Assembly: GCF_900116715.1 (NCBI RefSeq)
Contig: NZ_FPBM01000001.1
Coordinates: 436,784-500,783, forward strand
Source: Polaromonas sp. YR568
GTDB lineage: Bacteria; Pseudomonadota; Gammaproteobacteria; Burkholderiales; Burkholderiaceae_C
DNA length: 64,000 bases
Direction: 5' to 3'
In this document: one piece after another, positions 51,957 through 60,208 of the stretch
How the letters are laid out: the number at the start of each line of letters is the position of its first letter
Numbering within the stretch: the stretch's first letter is position 1
Notes under the pieces: model-generated
Seen by the model: the letters and a program-made list of their open reading frames with translations, nothing else
Database searches by the model: none
What the model was told of the DNA's origin: nothing
Position numbers and translations under genes: made by a program

Positions 51957-51987
51957 GGGTTTTAGCCTCTTCAGGGCTCAGCAGGCG

Positions 51988-53184
51988 TCAGTGCTTGACG
52001 TCGTGCCCGGCATGCGCAGGCATGCTGTCTTTGAGCAGCCAGGCCGCCCGGGAGCCAAAGCCGACCACGGCGCCGGTGGCCCAGAACACCCCGGCAATAC
52101 CCACCAGCGCGCCGGCAGAGCCGAAGAGCATGGGCATCACCACGCTCGAGGCGTTGATCGCCATCAGCCGCAGCCCCAGCGCTTCGCCGTGCCGCGCCTC
52201 TGGCGTGATCTGGTGCAGCATGCTCATGACCATGGGCTGCACCATGCCCAGTGCAAAGCCCAGCAGGATGGAACATATGCCCATGCCGATCGCGGAATGC
52301 ATGAGCGGATAGATGCCAAACAGCACCGCCGTGATGAGCATGGAGGCGGCCAGCACCTTCCACTCGCGCAAATGGGCCGCCACCAGCGGCATGAGCATGC
52401 GGATCAGGGCGGCGGCAACAGCAAAGGCGCCGAGTATGGTGCCGATCACCGAAGCGCTGATGCCCCTTTCAAAACCCAGCACCGGCACCACAAAGGTGTG
52501 CACATCCCAGCACGAGGACAAGAACCAGTTCACCATCATCAGCCGGCGGAAGGTGGCCTGGCGCAGCAGGTCCCAGGCCTTGGGCTGCGGGCCGCCGCTG
52601 GCCGCGATGACCGGCGGCAGCTCACGCGTCTTGCGCACAAGAAACCAACTGGCCATCGGCAAAATCGCCATCAGCAGGAACGCCGCGCGGTAACCCGATG
52701 TGCTGCCCGGCATGGCGCCCACGTGGTCAATCAGCAAACCGGCTGAAAAAGGCCCAACAAAGTTGGACACCGCCGGGCCAATGGACAACCAGCTGAATAC
52801 CTGCCTGAGCTGCAACGCCCCCACAGCCGCCCGGCCCACATGGCGCTGCAGCGAAATCACCGCCGCGCCAGTAGCGCCGCCGGTCATCAGCGCCGCAAAA
52901 CACAGCACCGGAAAAATCGGGAAAGCCACCGCCGCCCCGGCCCCCAGCACGGCGGCAAACACGCTGTAGCTGATGGGCCGGCGCAAGCCGTGCCTGTCGG
53001 CAAAACGGCCGGCCGGCAGCGCCAGGAAGACCTGCGTCAGGGCAAAAAGCGCCAGCAGCACACCGACAGCCGCAGGGCTGTAGCCTTCGCGCAGCGCCAG
53101 CAGCGGCGCGGCCATGCGTGTGCCCGCCATGCACGCGTGCAGGCAGATCTGCGCCACGATAAGGCGTGCGAGTTCAGGCGTCAT
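51988..53184 (-). CDS. MFS transporter
   Basis: A 398-aa inner-membrane protein with 12 predicted helices. The MFS motif after helix 2 is visible as LPAGRFADRHGLRRP. The N-terminus is compact (ELARLIVAQICLHACMAGTR). A cytoplasmic stretch near residues 190-210 separates the halves. The C-terminus is rich in His (MPAHAGHDVKH). The cargo is unknown; an efflux role is possible. Confidence 0.9.
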   Translation of the reverse strand: MTPELARLIVAQICLHACMAGTRMAAPLLALREGYSPAAVGVLLALFALTQVFLALPAGRFADRHGLRRPISYSVFAAVLGAGAAVAFPIFPVLCFAALMTGGATGAAVISLQRHVGRAAVGALQLRQVFSWLSIGPAVSNFVGPFSAGLLIDHVGAMPGSTSGYRAAFLLMAILPMASWFLVRKTRELPPVIAASGGPQPKAWDLLRQATFRRLMMVNWFLSSCWDVHTFVVPVLGFERGISASVIGTILGAFAVAAALIRMLMPLVAAHLREWKVLAASMLITAVLFGIYPLMHSAIGMGICSILLGFALGMVQPMVMSMLHQITPEARHGEALGLRLMAINASSVVMPMLFGSAGALVGIAGVFWATGAVVGFGSRAAWLLKDSMPAHAGHDVKH

Positions 53185-53231
53185 GTTTTAAGTAAAAAGT
53201 AGCCCCAACCCAATCACGGCGTGCACTACCA

Positions 53232-53248
53232 GCTATTAATTTAATAGC
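53232..53248 (+). repeat. Dispersed palindrome copy, intergenic
   Basis: GCTAT-TAATTTA-ATAGC, a perfect five-base interrupted palindrome between the MFS gene and rmuC. Confidence 0.75.
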
Positions 53249-53271
53249 ATATAAACACCGCGTCATGACGC

Positions 53272-54630
53272 TCATTCACCCAGCAAGTCGGTATCAGCCA
53301 CCGGCGGCAGCAAGGATTGCGACTCGATTTCAGGCAGCGCCTCTACCTTGCGCAGCGCCAGCCGCATCTGCTTGGCGCGGGTGTCGGCCTTGTCCAGCGT
53401 GTCGGAAGCTTTCGCGACCTGCTCCTTGATGCGCGCGACCCACTCGCCGTACCGCTCGAACTCGGTTTTGACGGCGCCCAGGACCTTCCAGACTTCAGAA
53501 GCCTGCTGCTCCAGCGCCAGGGTGCGAAAGCCCATGTGCAGGCTGTTGAGCATGGCCAGCAGCGTGGTCGGCCCGGCCAGCGTCACACGGTACTGGCGCT
53601 GGATCGCGTCCATCAGCCCCGGGCGGCGCAGCACCTCGGCATACAGGCTTTCAACCGGCAAAAAGAGGATGGCGAAATCGGTGGTGTGCGGCGCGGCCAG
53701 GTAGTTCTCGGCGATGGACTTGGCTTCAGTGCGGATGCGCGCTTCAAGCGCCTTGCCGGCTGCCTCAACGGCCACCGGGTCAACCCGCTCATGCGCATCG
53801 AGCAGGCGCTCATAGTCGTCGCGCGGAAACTTGGCATCGACCGGCAGCCAGACCGGCGAGCCGTCGTCGCCGCGGCCCGGAAAGCGGATCGCAAAATCAA
53901 CCCGCTGGCCGCTGCGCGGCTTGGTCTCGACCTGCTTGGCGTACTGATCTACCGTCAGCACCTGCTCAAGCAGCGCTTCAAGCTGGACTTCACCGAACAT
54001 ACCGCGCGTCTTCACATTGGTCAGCACGCGCTGCAGGCTGCCGACACCGACCGCCAGCGTCTGCATTTCGCCCAGGCCTTTGTGCACCTGCTCAAGCCGG
54101 TCGGCCACCTGCTTGAAGCTTTCGCCCAGCCGGGTCTCCAGCGTGGTTTGCAGCTTTTCATCGACCGTCTTGCGCATCTCGTCGAGCTTGGCCGAGTTGG
54201 TTTGCTGCAGCTGGGCGAGCTGCTTTTCCAGCGTTTCGCGCACTTCCACCATACGCCTGGCATTTGACTCACTGACGGACTGAAGCTGCGTGGTCAAGGT
54301 ATCCGACAGGGTTTTCTGAAGCAAGGTGAGCTGCTGCGCAAACGCGTCGATCTGGGTGTTTTGCGTGCGAATGGCTTCGGCGCTTTGCTGCACCAGGGTT
54401 TGCTGGAAGGTCGCAAAGGTAGTGGCCAGTTCCTGCCGGCTACTGCGCGAGTTGTCGCCGATCTCGCGCCGCAGCTCACGCTCGAGCTTGTCATGGCCGG
54501 CCGCCATGCCGGCCAGCAGTTCTTTGCGCCCTTCGTCGGAAGGTGCGGCCGGCTTGCGCAATGCCAGCCAGACCAGCAGCAACAGGTTGGCTACCAGCAA
54601 GGCCAGGGCAAATATCAACCAGGGTTCCAT
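53272..54630 (-). CDS. rmuC: DNA recombination protein RmuC
   Basis: A 452-aa protein. It has an N-terminal helix (LIFALALLVANLLLLVWLAL), a long coiled coil (about residues 40-185), then the RmuC nuclease-like domain. That domain holds RGMFGEVQLEALLEQVL, VDFAIRFPGRGDDGSPVWLP with the PVDAKFP motif, and FLPVESLYAEVLRRPGLMD. RmuC limits DNA inversions and may act on DNA ends. The C-terminal helix is charged. Confidence 0.95.
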   Translation of the reverse strand: MEPWLIFALALLVANLLLLVWLALRKPAAPSDEGRKELLAGMAAGHDKLERELRREIGDNSRSSRQELATTFATFQQTLVQQSAEAIRTQNTQIDAFAQQLTLLQKTLSDTLTTQLQSVSESNARRMVEVRETLEKQLAQLQQTNSAKLDEMRKTVDEKLQTTLETRLGESFKQVADRLEQVHKGLGEMQTLAVGVGSLQRVLTNVKTRGMFGEVQLEALLEQVLTVDQYAKQVETKPRSGQRVDFAIRFPGRGDDGSPVWLPVDAKFPRDDYERLLDAHERVDPVAVEAAGKALEARIRTEAKSIAENYLAAPHTTDFAILFLPVESLYAEVLRRPGLMDAIQRQYRVTLAGPTTLLAMLNSLHMGFRTLALEQQASEVWKVLGAVKTEFERYGEWVARIKEQVAKASDTLDKADTRAKQMRLALRKVEALPEIESQSLLPPVADTDLLGE

Positions 54631-54700
54631 GGATGTGCGTGTCTCGGTGCTGGGTTGTTATTTTTCGATGAACTGCCTATTGTGCCGCGTCTGCCTGAGC

Positions 54701-54717
54701 GCTATTTATTTGATAGC
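54701..54717 (+). repeat. Dispersed palindrome copy at the 3' end of the 2-hydroxyacid dehydrogenase gene
   Basis: GCTAT-TTATTTG-ATAGC. On the minus strand it supplies the last codons (Ala-Ile-Lys) and the TAA stop of the gene ending at 54706. Confidence 0.75.
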
Positions 54718-55692
54718 TAGTACCGCAGCATTTAAGGGGGTCAAAGGCTTCTTCCCGCCAAAGAATGCAATCAGGTTATCGGCGGCCAGGCTGGCCATGG
54801 CCAGGCGGGTGGGTATGGTCGCGCTGGCGATGTGCGGTGTCAACACCACATTGGGCACGGTCAGCAGATCGGAGTGCACCTTGGGCTCGCCTTCGAACAC
54901 GTCAAGCCCGGCGGCGGCAATGCGCTTGTCCCTGAGGGCTGCCGCCAGCGCCGCATCATCCACAATGCCGCCGCGCGCAATGTTGATCAGGTTGGCGGTC
55001 GGTTTCATCAGCGCCAGCTCGGCCGCGCCAATGGTGTGGTGCGAAGCCGGCGAATAAGGCAGCACCAGCACCAGATGGTCGGCCGTCTTGAGCAACTCTT
55101 CTTTGCCGACATAGCTGGCCTTGCATTCGGCCTCCAGCGCCGCGTCAAGCCGTGAGCGATTGTGGTAAATCACTTTCATGCCAAAGCCATGGGCGCCGCG
55201 TTTGGCAATACCCTGCCCGATCCGGCCCATGCCGAGAATGCCCAAGGTGGCGCCGTGGATGTCGGAGCCCGCGAACATGTCATAGCTCCATTTGGTCCAC
55301 TTGCCGGCGCGCAGGTAGTGCTCGCTCTCGGTGACGCGGCGGGCTGTGGCCATCAGCAAGGCAAAGCCGAAGTCGGCCGTGGTTTCGGTCAGCACATCGG
55401 GCGCATTCGTGGCCAGCACGCCGGCAGCCGTCATCGCGTCGATGTCGAAGTTGTTGTAGCCCACTGCCATGTTGGCGCAGATTTTCAGGCCCGGGCAGGC
55501 CGCCAGCACCTCGGCGTCGATGCGGTCGCCGCCGGTGGTGAAGGCGCCGTCCTTGCCTTTGAGGCGTTCGGTCAGTTGGGCTTTGGACCAGGTTTCATCG
55601 CTCTGGTTGGACTCGACCTCGAAATGCTGCTCAAGGCGGGCAATCACTTCAGGAAATACGGCACGGGCAACAAGGATCTTGGGTTTCTTCAT
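54706..55692 (-). CDS. D-2-hydroxyacid dehydrogenase (glyoxylate/hydroxypyruvate reductase type)
   Basis: A 328-aa NAD(P)-dependent reductase of the GhrB/GyaR branch. The nucleotide site is LGILGMGRIGQGIAKRG. The catalytic Arg is in NIARGGIVDDAAL, Glu in GLDVFEGEP and His in LTPHIAS. It reduces glyoxylate or hydroxypyruvate. Its last codons and stop lie in a dispersed repeat. It follows the NhaD-like gene by only seven bases, so they may be one transcript. Confidence 0.92.
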   Translation of the reverse strand: MKKPKILVARAVFPEVIARLEQHFEVESNQSDETWSKAQLTERLKGKDGAFTTGGDRIDAEVLAACPGLKICANMAVGYNNFDIDAMTAAGVLATNAPDVLTETTADFGFALLMATARRVTESEHYLRAGKWTKWSYDMFAGSDIHGATLGILGMGRIGQGIAKRGAHGFGMKVIYHNRSRLDAALEAECKASYVGKEELLKTADHLVLVLPYSPASHHTIGAAELALMKPTANLINIARGGIVDDAALAAALRDKRIAAAGLDVFEGEPKVHSDLLTVPNVVLTPHIASATIPTRLAMASLAADNLIAFFGGKKPLTPLNAAVLAIK

Positions 55693-55699
55693 GATGGTC

Positions 55700-56995
55700 T
55701 CACTGTGAATTCGAAACCGGCGCAGCCGGTTGTTGAGGGAAATGAATGATGCCGGACGCAGCGGGCGTTACCGTGACCGCGGCTTGCAGGACGCGAGGCG
55801 CATCAGGACGCCAGCCCAGCAGCGCCAGCAAGACAAAAAAGCCGGCGACATAGGCCAGCGCCACATGCCAGCCGCCCTTGACCCAGGCGCTGACTGAACG
55901 GGCCTCGGGGTACATGTTTGAAAGGGCCACACCTGCGGACGACCCAAACCACAGCATGCTGCCGCCAAAGCCGACGGCATAGGCCAGGAAACCCCAGTCG
56001 TACCCGCCCTGGCGCAAGGCCAGCGCCGTGAGCGGAATGTTGTCAAACACGGCGCTCACAACACCCAGGCCGAAAGCGGTTTGCCAACTGGCGGCCGGCA
56101 AATGCTGCACCGGCATCATCGAAGCGCAGAGCACCAGCGATAGCAGGAACACGCTGCCGCGCGTGGCCTCAGGCAGCAAGGCCCATTGGGGGCGGCGCCA
56201 GGGTGTGGTCAGCAACACTGCGGCCCACACTGCGAGACCAATGACTGGAAGCTGCTCCAGCACCGCCGGATCACGCAGGTTGAAATACACATTGGCCGCC
56301 ACAGCCGACAACAGGATGATGGCCACAATCGCCAGCCGCGCCCAGTGCAGGTGCGCGCCTGGGGCGGCATCTTTCATGATGGGCTGCAGCGCATGCTGCT
56401 GGCGCGCGGCAATCACGCCAAAGATGGCCAGCGCCACCACCGCGCCCACATAGGACTCAAAAACCTGGCCGGGCGAGACGCCGGCAATCCACATCATGGT
56501 GGTGGTTGTGTCACCCACCACGCTGCCCGAGCCGCCGGCGTTGCTGGCAGCCACGATGGCGGCGAGAAAGCCGATGTGCACCCGCTTGCGGTACAGCACG
56601 GCCGCCATGGAGCCGCCGATCATGGCGGCGGCAATATTGTCGAGAAAGCTGGAGATGACAAACACCAGCACCAGCATCACAAAACCGCCCTTCCAGTCGT
56701 CGGGCAGGTAGCGCGGAAGCAGCGCCGGAATACCGCTTTTCTCGAAATGATCAGACAGCAAGGCAAAGCCCAGCAAGAGGCCCAGCAGGTTGCCCAGCGT
56801 CACCCACTCATGCGCCAGCAGCTGCAGCAGGCCGCCCAGGCCCGGTACGCCCGAAAAATCCCCAAACACCAACTTGTAAAGCGTGATCGCCACAAGCCCC
56901 GTCAGCGCCACCTTCAGCGTGTGGTGATGAAACAGCGCAACGCCCAGCAGCGTCAGGCCAAACAACACAAAATCAAGGGGGACACCGATAGCCAC
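55700..56995 (-). CDS. NhaD-like sodium:proton antiporter / ion-transporter superfamily protein
   Basis: A 431-aa inner-membrane protein with about 11 helices. Two repeated family motifs with Asp-Asn are present: VISSFLDNIAAAMIGGSMAA in the first half and SAVFDNIPLTALALRQGG in the second, the cation-binding pattern of NhaD/ArsB-type transporters. SNAGGSGSVVGDTTTTMMW lies between them. The start is uncertain: GTG 56995 is chosen because no ATG precedes the first helix. It may export Na+ in exchange for H+; a dicarboxylate or citrate role cannot be excluded. Confidence 0.8.
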   Translation of the reverse strand: MAIGVPLDFVLFGLTLLGVALFHHHTLKVALTGLVAITLYKLVFGDFSGVPGLGGLLQLLAHEWVTLGNLLGLLLGFALLSDHFEKSGIPALLPRYLPDDWKGGFVMLVLVFVISSFLDNIAAAMIGGSMAAVLYRKRVHIGFLAAIVAASNAGGSGSVVGDTTTTMMWIAGVSPGQVFESYVGAVVALAIFGVIAARQQHALQPIMKDAAPGAHLHWARLAIVAIILLSAVAANVYFNLRDPAVLEQLPVIGLAVWAAVLLTTPWRRPQWALLPEATRGSVFLLSLVLCASMMPVQHLPAASWQTAFGLGVVSAVFDNIPLTALALRQGGYDWGFLAYAVGFGGSMLWFGSSAGVALSNMYPEARSVSAWVKGGWHVALAYVAGFFVLLALLGWRPDAPRVLQAAVTVTPAASGIIHFPQQPAAPVSNSQ

Positions 56996-57059
56996 GCGCT
57001 GTTTTTTTAAGTGAGTAAAGAGGCAGGTGGATGGGAGGAAAACAACCGAAAACGATCGA

Positions 57060-58256
57060 TTATGCAGGCGACGTAATTTCAAACACCTGCCGCAAATACG
57101 CCAGGTATTTTTCGTCGTCGCACATGTTCTTGGAAGGCGTGTCGGACAGCTTGGCCACAGGCTGGCCATTGCAGCGGATCATCTTGATGACGATCTGCAG
57201 CGGCTCGTAGCCCAGGTCGTTGGTGAGGTTGGTGCCGATACCGAAAGCCAGCTGGCAACGCCCCCTGAACTGCTGGTAGAGCTCAATGGTGCGCGGCACC
57301 GTCAGGCCGTCGCTGAAGATCAGCGTCTTGGTCTGGGGGTCGACCCGGTTCTTGGCGTAATGCGCCAGCATGCGCTCACCCCAATCGAAAGGGTCACCGC
57401 TGTCGTGGCGGGCGCCATCAAACAGCTTGCAGAAATACATGTCGAAGTCGCGCAGGAAGGCGCTCATGCCGTAAACGTCCGACAAAGCGATCCCAAGGTC
57501 ACCACGGTATTCCTTGGCCCACGACTCGAAGCCAAAGACCTGGCTGTCGCGCAGGCGCGGACCCAGCGCCTGGCAGGCCTGCAGGTATTCGTGCGCCATG
57601 GTGCCCAGTGGCGTCAGGCCCAGCTTCATCGCATACAGCACATTGCTGGTGCCGGCCAGTTGGCCGCCCGCGCCGGTGCCCAGGCGCGTCACCAGGGTGC
57701 GCAGCACTTCTTCGTGCCAGGCTTTGCCGAATCGGCGGCGTGTGCCGTAATCGGCAATTTTGAGCGTGCGCAGGCCCTGGGTCTGCAGCTCGCCGATCTT
57801 GGTCTCCAGGCGCTTGCGGCCTTCGGCCAGATCCGCCTTCTTTTGCGTGTTGCGAAAGTAGACCTCGTTGATGATGGCCAGCACCGGGATTTCAAACAGG
57901 ATGGTGTGCAGCCAGGGCCCTTTGATGGACACATCGATCTCGCCCGAAGGCAAGGCCGTGACGCTGACGTATTTTTCGTTGAGCCGGAAGATGCCGAGGA
58001 AGTCGACAAAATCGCTCTTGATGAAACGCATGGCCTTGAGGTAGGCCAGCTCGGCATCCTGAAAGCGCAGGCTGCATAGGCCGCGTATCTCTTCGCGGAT
58101 CTCGGTCACATAGGGTGCGAGATCGCCGACACCTGACGCGCCGGCATTGCGGCACTTGAACTTGTACTCCACCTCCGCGCCCGGAAACTGGTGCAAGACC
58201 ACCTGCATCATGGTGAACTTGTACAGATCCGTATCGAGCAGGCTGGTGATGATCAT
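57060..58256 (-). CDS. pncB: Nicotinate phosphoribosyltransferase
   Basis: A 398-aa enzyme that makes nicotinate mononucleotide from nicotinate and PRPP in NAD salvage. It has [20 protein letters not shown] at the start, [13 protein letters not shown] in the middle and the phosphate-binding [19 protein letters not shown] near residue 320. [12 protein letters not shown] follows. The length matches E. coli PncB (400 aa). It is a single gene before the antiporter gene. Confidence 0.96.
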   Translation of the reverse strand: MIITSLLDTDLYKFTMMQVVLHQFPGAEVEYKFKCRNAGASGVGDLAPYVTEIREEIRGLCSLRFQDAELAYLKAMRFIKSDFVDFLGIFRLNEKYVSVTALPSGEIDVSIKGPWLHTILFEIPVLAIINEVYFRNTQKKADLAEGRKRLETKIGELQTQGLRTLKIADYGTRRRFGKAWHEEVLRTLVTRLGTGAGGQLAGTSNVLYAMKLGLTPLGTMAHEYLQACQALGPRLRDSQVFGFESWAKEYRGDLGIALSDVYGMSAFLRDFDMYFCKLFDGARHDSGDPFDWGERMLAHYAKNRVDPQTKTLIFSDGLTVPRTIELYQQFRGRCQLAFGIGTNLTNDLGYEPLQIVIKMIRCNGQPVAKLSDTPSKNMCDDEKYLAYLRQVFEITSPA

Positions 58257-58308
58257 GGCAAAGCTTCAGAGCCGCAGCGAAGACGCCTTGGCGGTTAATC
58301 CGGTGAAC

Positions 58309-58339
58309 AAGCCCCGCGCGAATGCAGCGCCGGGGCTTT
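58309..58339 (-). terminator. Possible terminator of the FKBP gene
   Basis: AAGCCCCG/CGGGGCTT stem with a 14-base loop, 15 bases past the stop on the minus strand. The T-run is interrupted (TTGTT), so it may be weak. Confidence 0.5.
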
Positions 58340-58353
58340 CAGCTCGCGCTGGC

Positions 58354-58710
58354 TCAGGTACCGAGAAAATCCACTTCAAACAGCAAAGTGGCATTCGGCG
58401 GAATCACACCGCCGGCGCCACGTGCGCCATAACCCAGTTCCGCCGGAATGATCAGGCGGCGCGTGCCGCCTACCGACATGCCTTGCACGCCTTCGTCCCA
58501 GCCGCGGATGACCTGGCCGGCGCCGAGCGAGAACTCGAAGGGCTGGCCGCGGTCTTTGCTGGAGTCAAACTTCGCGCCTTGCACGCCGTCGTTGTAAAGC
58601 CAGCCGGTGTAATGGACCTTGACATGCTGCCCTGCCTTGGCAATGGCGCCGGTACCTTGCACGGTGTCTTCGTACTGCAGGCCGGAAGGGGTGGTGGTGA
58701 TGTTGCTCAT
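58354..58710 (-). CDS. FKBP-type peptidyl-prolyl cis-trans isomerase
   Basis: A 118-aa single-domain FKBP without signal sequence, so cytoplasmic. The active-site pattern is complete: VKVHYTGWLYNDG, GAKFDSSKDRGQPFEFSLG, VIRGWDEGVQGM, LIIPAELGYGARG and IPPNATLLFEVDFLG. It is close to small FkpA/FklB-like enzymes of Burkholderiales. It lies downstream of the Liv transporter genes with a 72-base gap, so it may be read with them. Confidence 0.94.
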   Translation of the reverse strand: MSNITTTPSGLQYEDTVQGTGAIAKAGQHVKVHYTGWLYNDGVQGAKFDSSKDRGQPFEFSLGAGQVIRGWDEGVQGMSVGGTRRLIIPAELGYGARGAGGVIPPNATLLFEVDFLGT

Positions 58711-58782
58711 GGGGATACCCTTCTGAAGGAAATGGGAGGATGAAAAGAAAAGAGGCGAAAAAGGGGCAGAAGCGGGTCTTCT

Positions 58783-59445
58783 TCACGAACCCCTGACTTT
58801 ACCCGCAACCAGCAAAACCAGCCTGTCGGCACGGGATGCCAGTAACTGGTTCTGCTCGGCCACCAGAAGGCCCAGGCCTTCCTGCTTGAGCGTCAGGAGC
58901 GCATCGCGGATGGACTCCACCAGCACGGGCGCAATGCCTTCGCAGGGCTCATCGAGCAACAGGATGCGGGGCGCCGTCATCAGCGTGCGGGCAATTGCCA
59001 GCATCTGCTGCTCGCCGCCGCTCATCTGCGCCGCGCGGCGCTCCAGCATGGTCTTGAGCGCCGGGAAGAGATCCAGCGCGCGGGCTTCGAGCGCGGCGGC
59101 GTCGCGGCGCACCGCAATCCGCAGGTTTTCGCGCACGGTGAGATCGGTGAACAAGCGGCGGTCTTCAGCCACATAGCCGAGGCCGGCACGCGCCCGGCGG
59201 TGGGTGTCCCAGCGCTCGATCGCCACGGGGCCGGCCGTGGATGAACCCACCGGGTCCTGTACCTGATAACGAATGCTGCCTTCGGTCCGCACTTCCAGGC
59301 CCATGACCGACTTGAGCAGCGTGGACTTGCCCGCGCCATTCAGGCCCTGCAGCACGACCAGTTCTCCCGGTGCTACTTGCAAGGAGACATCGAACAAGGC
59401 CTGCGCCGGGCCATAGAAGGCATTGAGGTTTTGCACGTCAAGCAT
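58783..59445 (-). CDS. livF: Branched-chain-type ABC transporter ATP-binding protein LivF
   Basis: A 220-aa ATPase, slightly short for LivF (about 233). Walker A is GLNGAGKST, the signature MSGGEQQMLAIARTL, and Walker B ILLLDEPCEG. An insert of about ten residues (VQDPVGSSTAGP) follows the first helix region, and the C-terminus is trimmed after LLVAGKVRGS. It overlaps the livG stop by eight bases. With livG and the fused permease it forms a HAAT-type importer; no substrate-binding protein gene is in view. Confidence 0.93.
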   Translation of the reverse strand: MLDVQNLNAFYGPAQALFDVSLQVAPGELVVLQGLNGAGKSTLLKSVMGLEVRTEGSIRYQVQDPVGSSTAGPVAIERWDTHRRARAGLGYVAEDRRLFTDLTVRENLRIAVRRDAAALEARALDLFPALKTMLERRAAQMSGGEQQMLAIARTLMTAPRILLLDEPCEGIAPVLVESIRDALLTLKQEGLGLLVAEQNQLLASRADRLVLLVAGKVRGS

Positions 59446-60208
59446 GGCTGACCCCCTCACCAGCGGCTTCACCGGCAGCTTCGCCCAGGTAGCGGCTGCG
59501 CACGACCGGGTCACGCGAGATTTCGTCAAACGATCCTTGCGCGGCGAGCTTGCCTTCGATGAGCACCAGCACGCGGTCGGCCACACCGGCCACGGCGTCC
59601 ATGTTGTGTTCGGTGTAAAGCACGGTCATGCCCTGCCCTGCCAGGCCTTTGACCAGTTGCATCAGGCTGGCGCGCTCGGGCCCGGCCAGGCCTGCGGCGG
59701 GCTCATCCAGCAGCAGCAATTGCGGCCTGGCGGCCAGCGCCACAGCCAGCTCCAGCCGCTTCTTGGCGCCATAAGGCAAGCTCAGCGCATCCTGAGCAGC
59801 CAAAGCCTCCAGCCCGGTTTGAGCCAGCAGCGCCAAAGCCGGCTCGCGCATCTGGCCACTCAGCCCCTTGAACGCCGATATGGCCCACAGGCCACGTTGT
59901 GCCTGCGCCGCCAGCTGCACATTTTGTAGCACCGTCAACGCCTCAAAAACCTGCGCCACCTGAAAAGTGCGGGCCACGCCGTGTTGCAGCCGGGCTTGCG
60001 GGCTCAGGCCCTCCAGCGCCACGCCCTTCCACGCGATATGGCCGCCCGTGAGCGGGTACTGGCCTGCAATGCAGGCAAAGGTGGTGGATTTGCCGGCGCC
60101 ATTCGGGCCTATCAGGGCGACGCACTGGCCCGGCAGCACCTCAAAGCTCACACCGTCGACCGCGCGGATGCCGTCAAAGTGCTTGACCAGTTGCTGGACT
60201 TGCAGCAT
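59438..60208 (-). CDS. livG: Branched-chain-type ABC transporter ATP-binding protein LivG
   Basis: A 256-aa ATPase. Walker A is GPNGAGKSTTF. The signature motif is diverged (LPYGAKKRLELAVALAARPQ), as is common in LivG, and Walker B is LLLLDEPAAGL. A LivG-type C-terminal extension contains GSFDEISRDPVVRSRYLGE. The start ATG overlaps the stop of the permease gene (TGATG). The C-terminus repeats Gly-Glu-Ala-Ala. Confidence 0.93.
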   Translation of the reverse strand: MLQVQQLVKHFDGIRAVDGVSFEVLPGQCVALIGPNGAGKSTTFACIAGQYPLTGGHIAWKGVALEGLSPQARLQHGVARTFQVAQVFEALTVLQNVQLAAQAQRGLWAISAFKGLSGQMREPALALLAQTGLEALAAQDALSLPYGAKKRLELAVALAARPQLLLLDEPAAGLAGPERASLMQLVKGLAGQGMTVLYTEHNMDAVAGVADRVLVLIEGKLAAQGSFDEISRDPVVRSRYLGEAAGEAAGEGVSHA

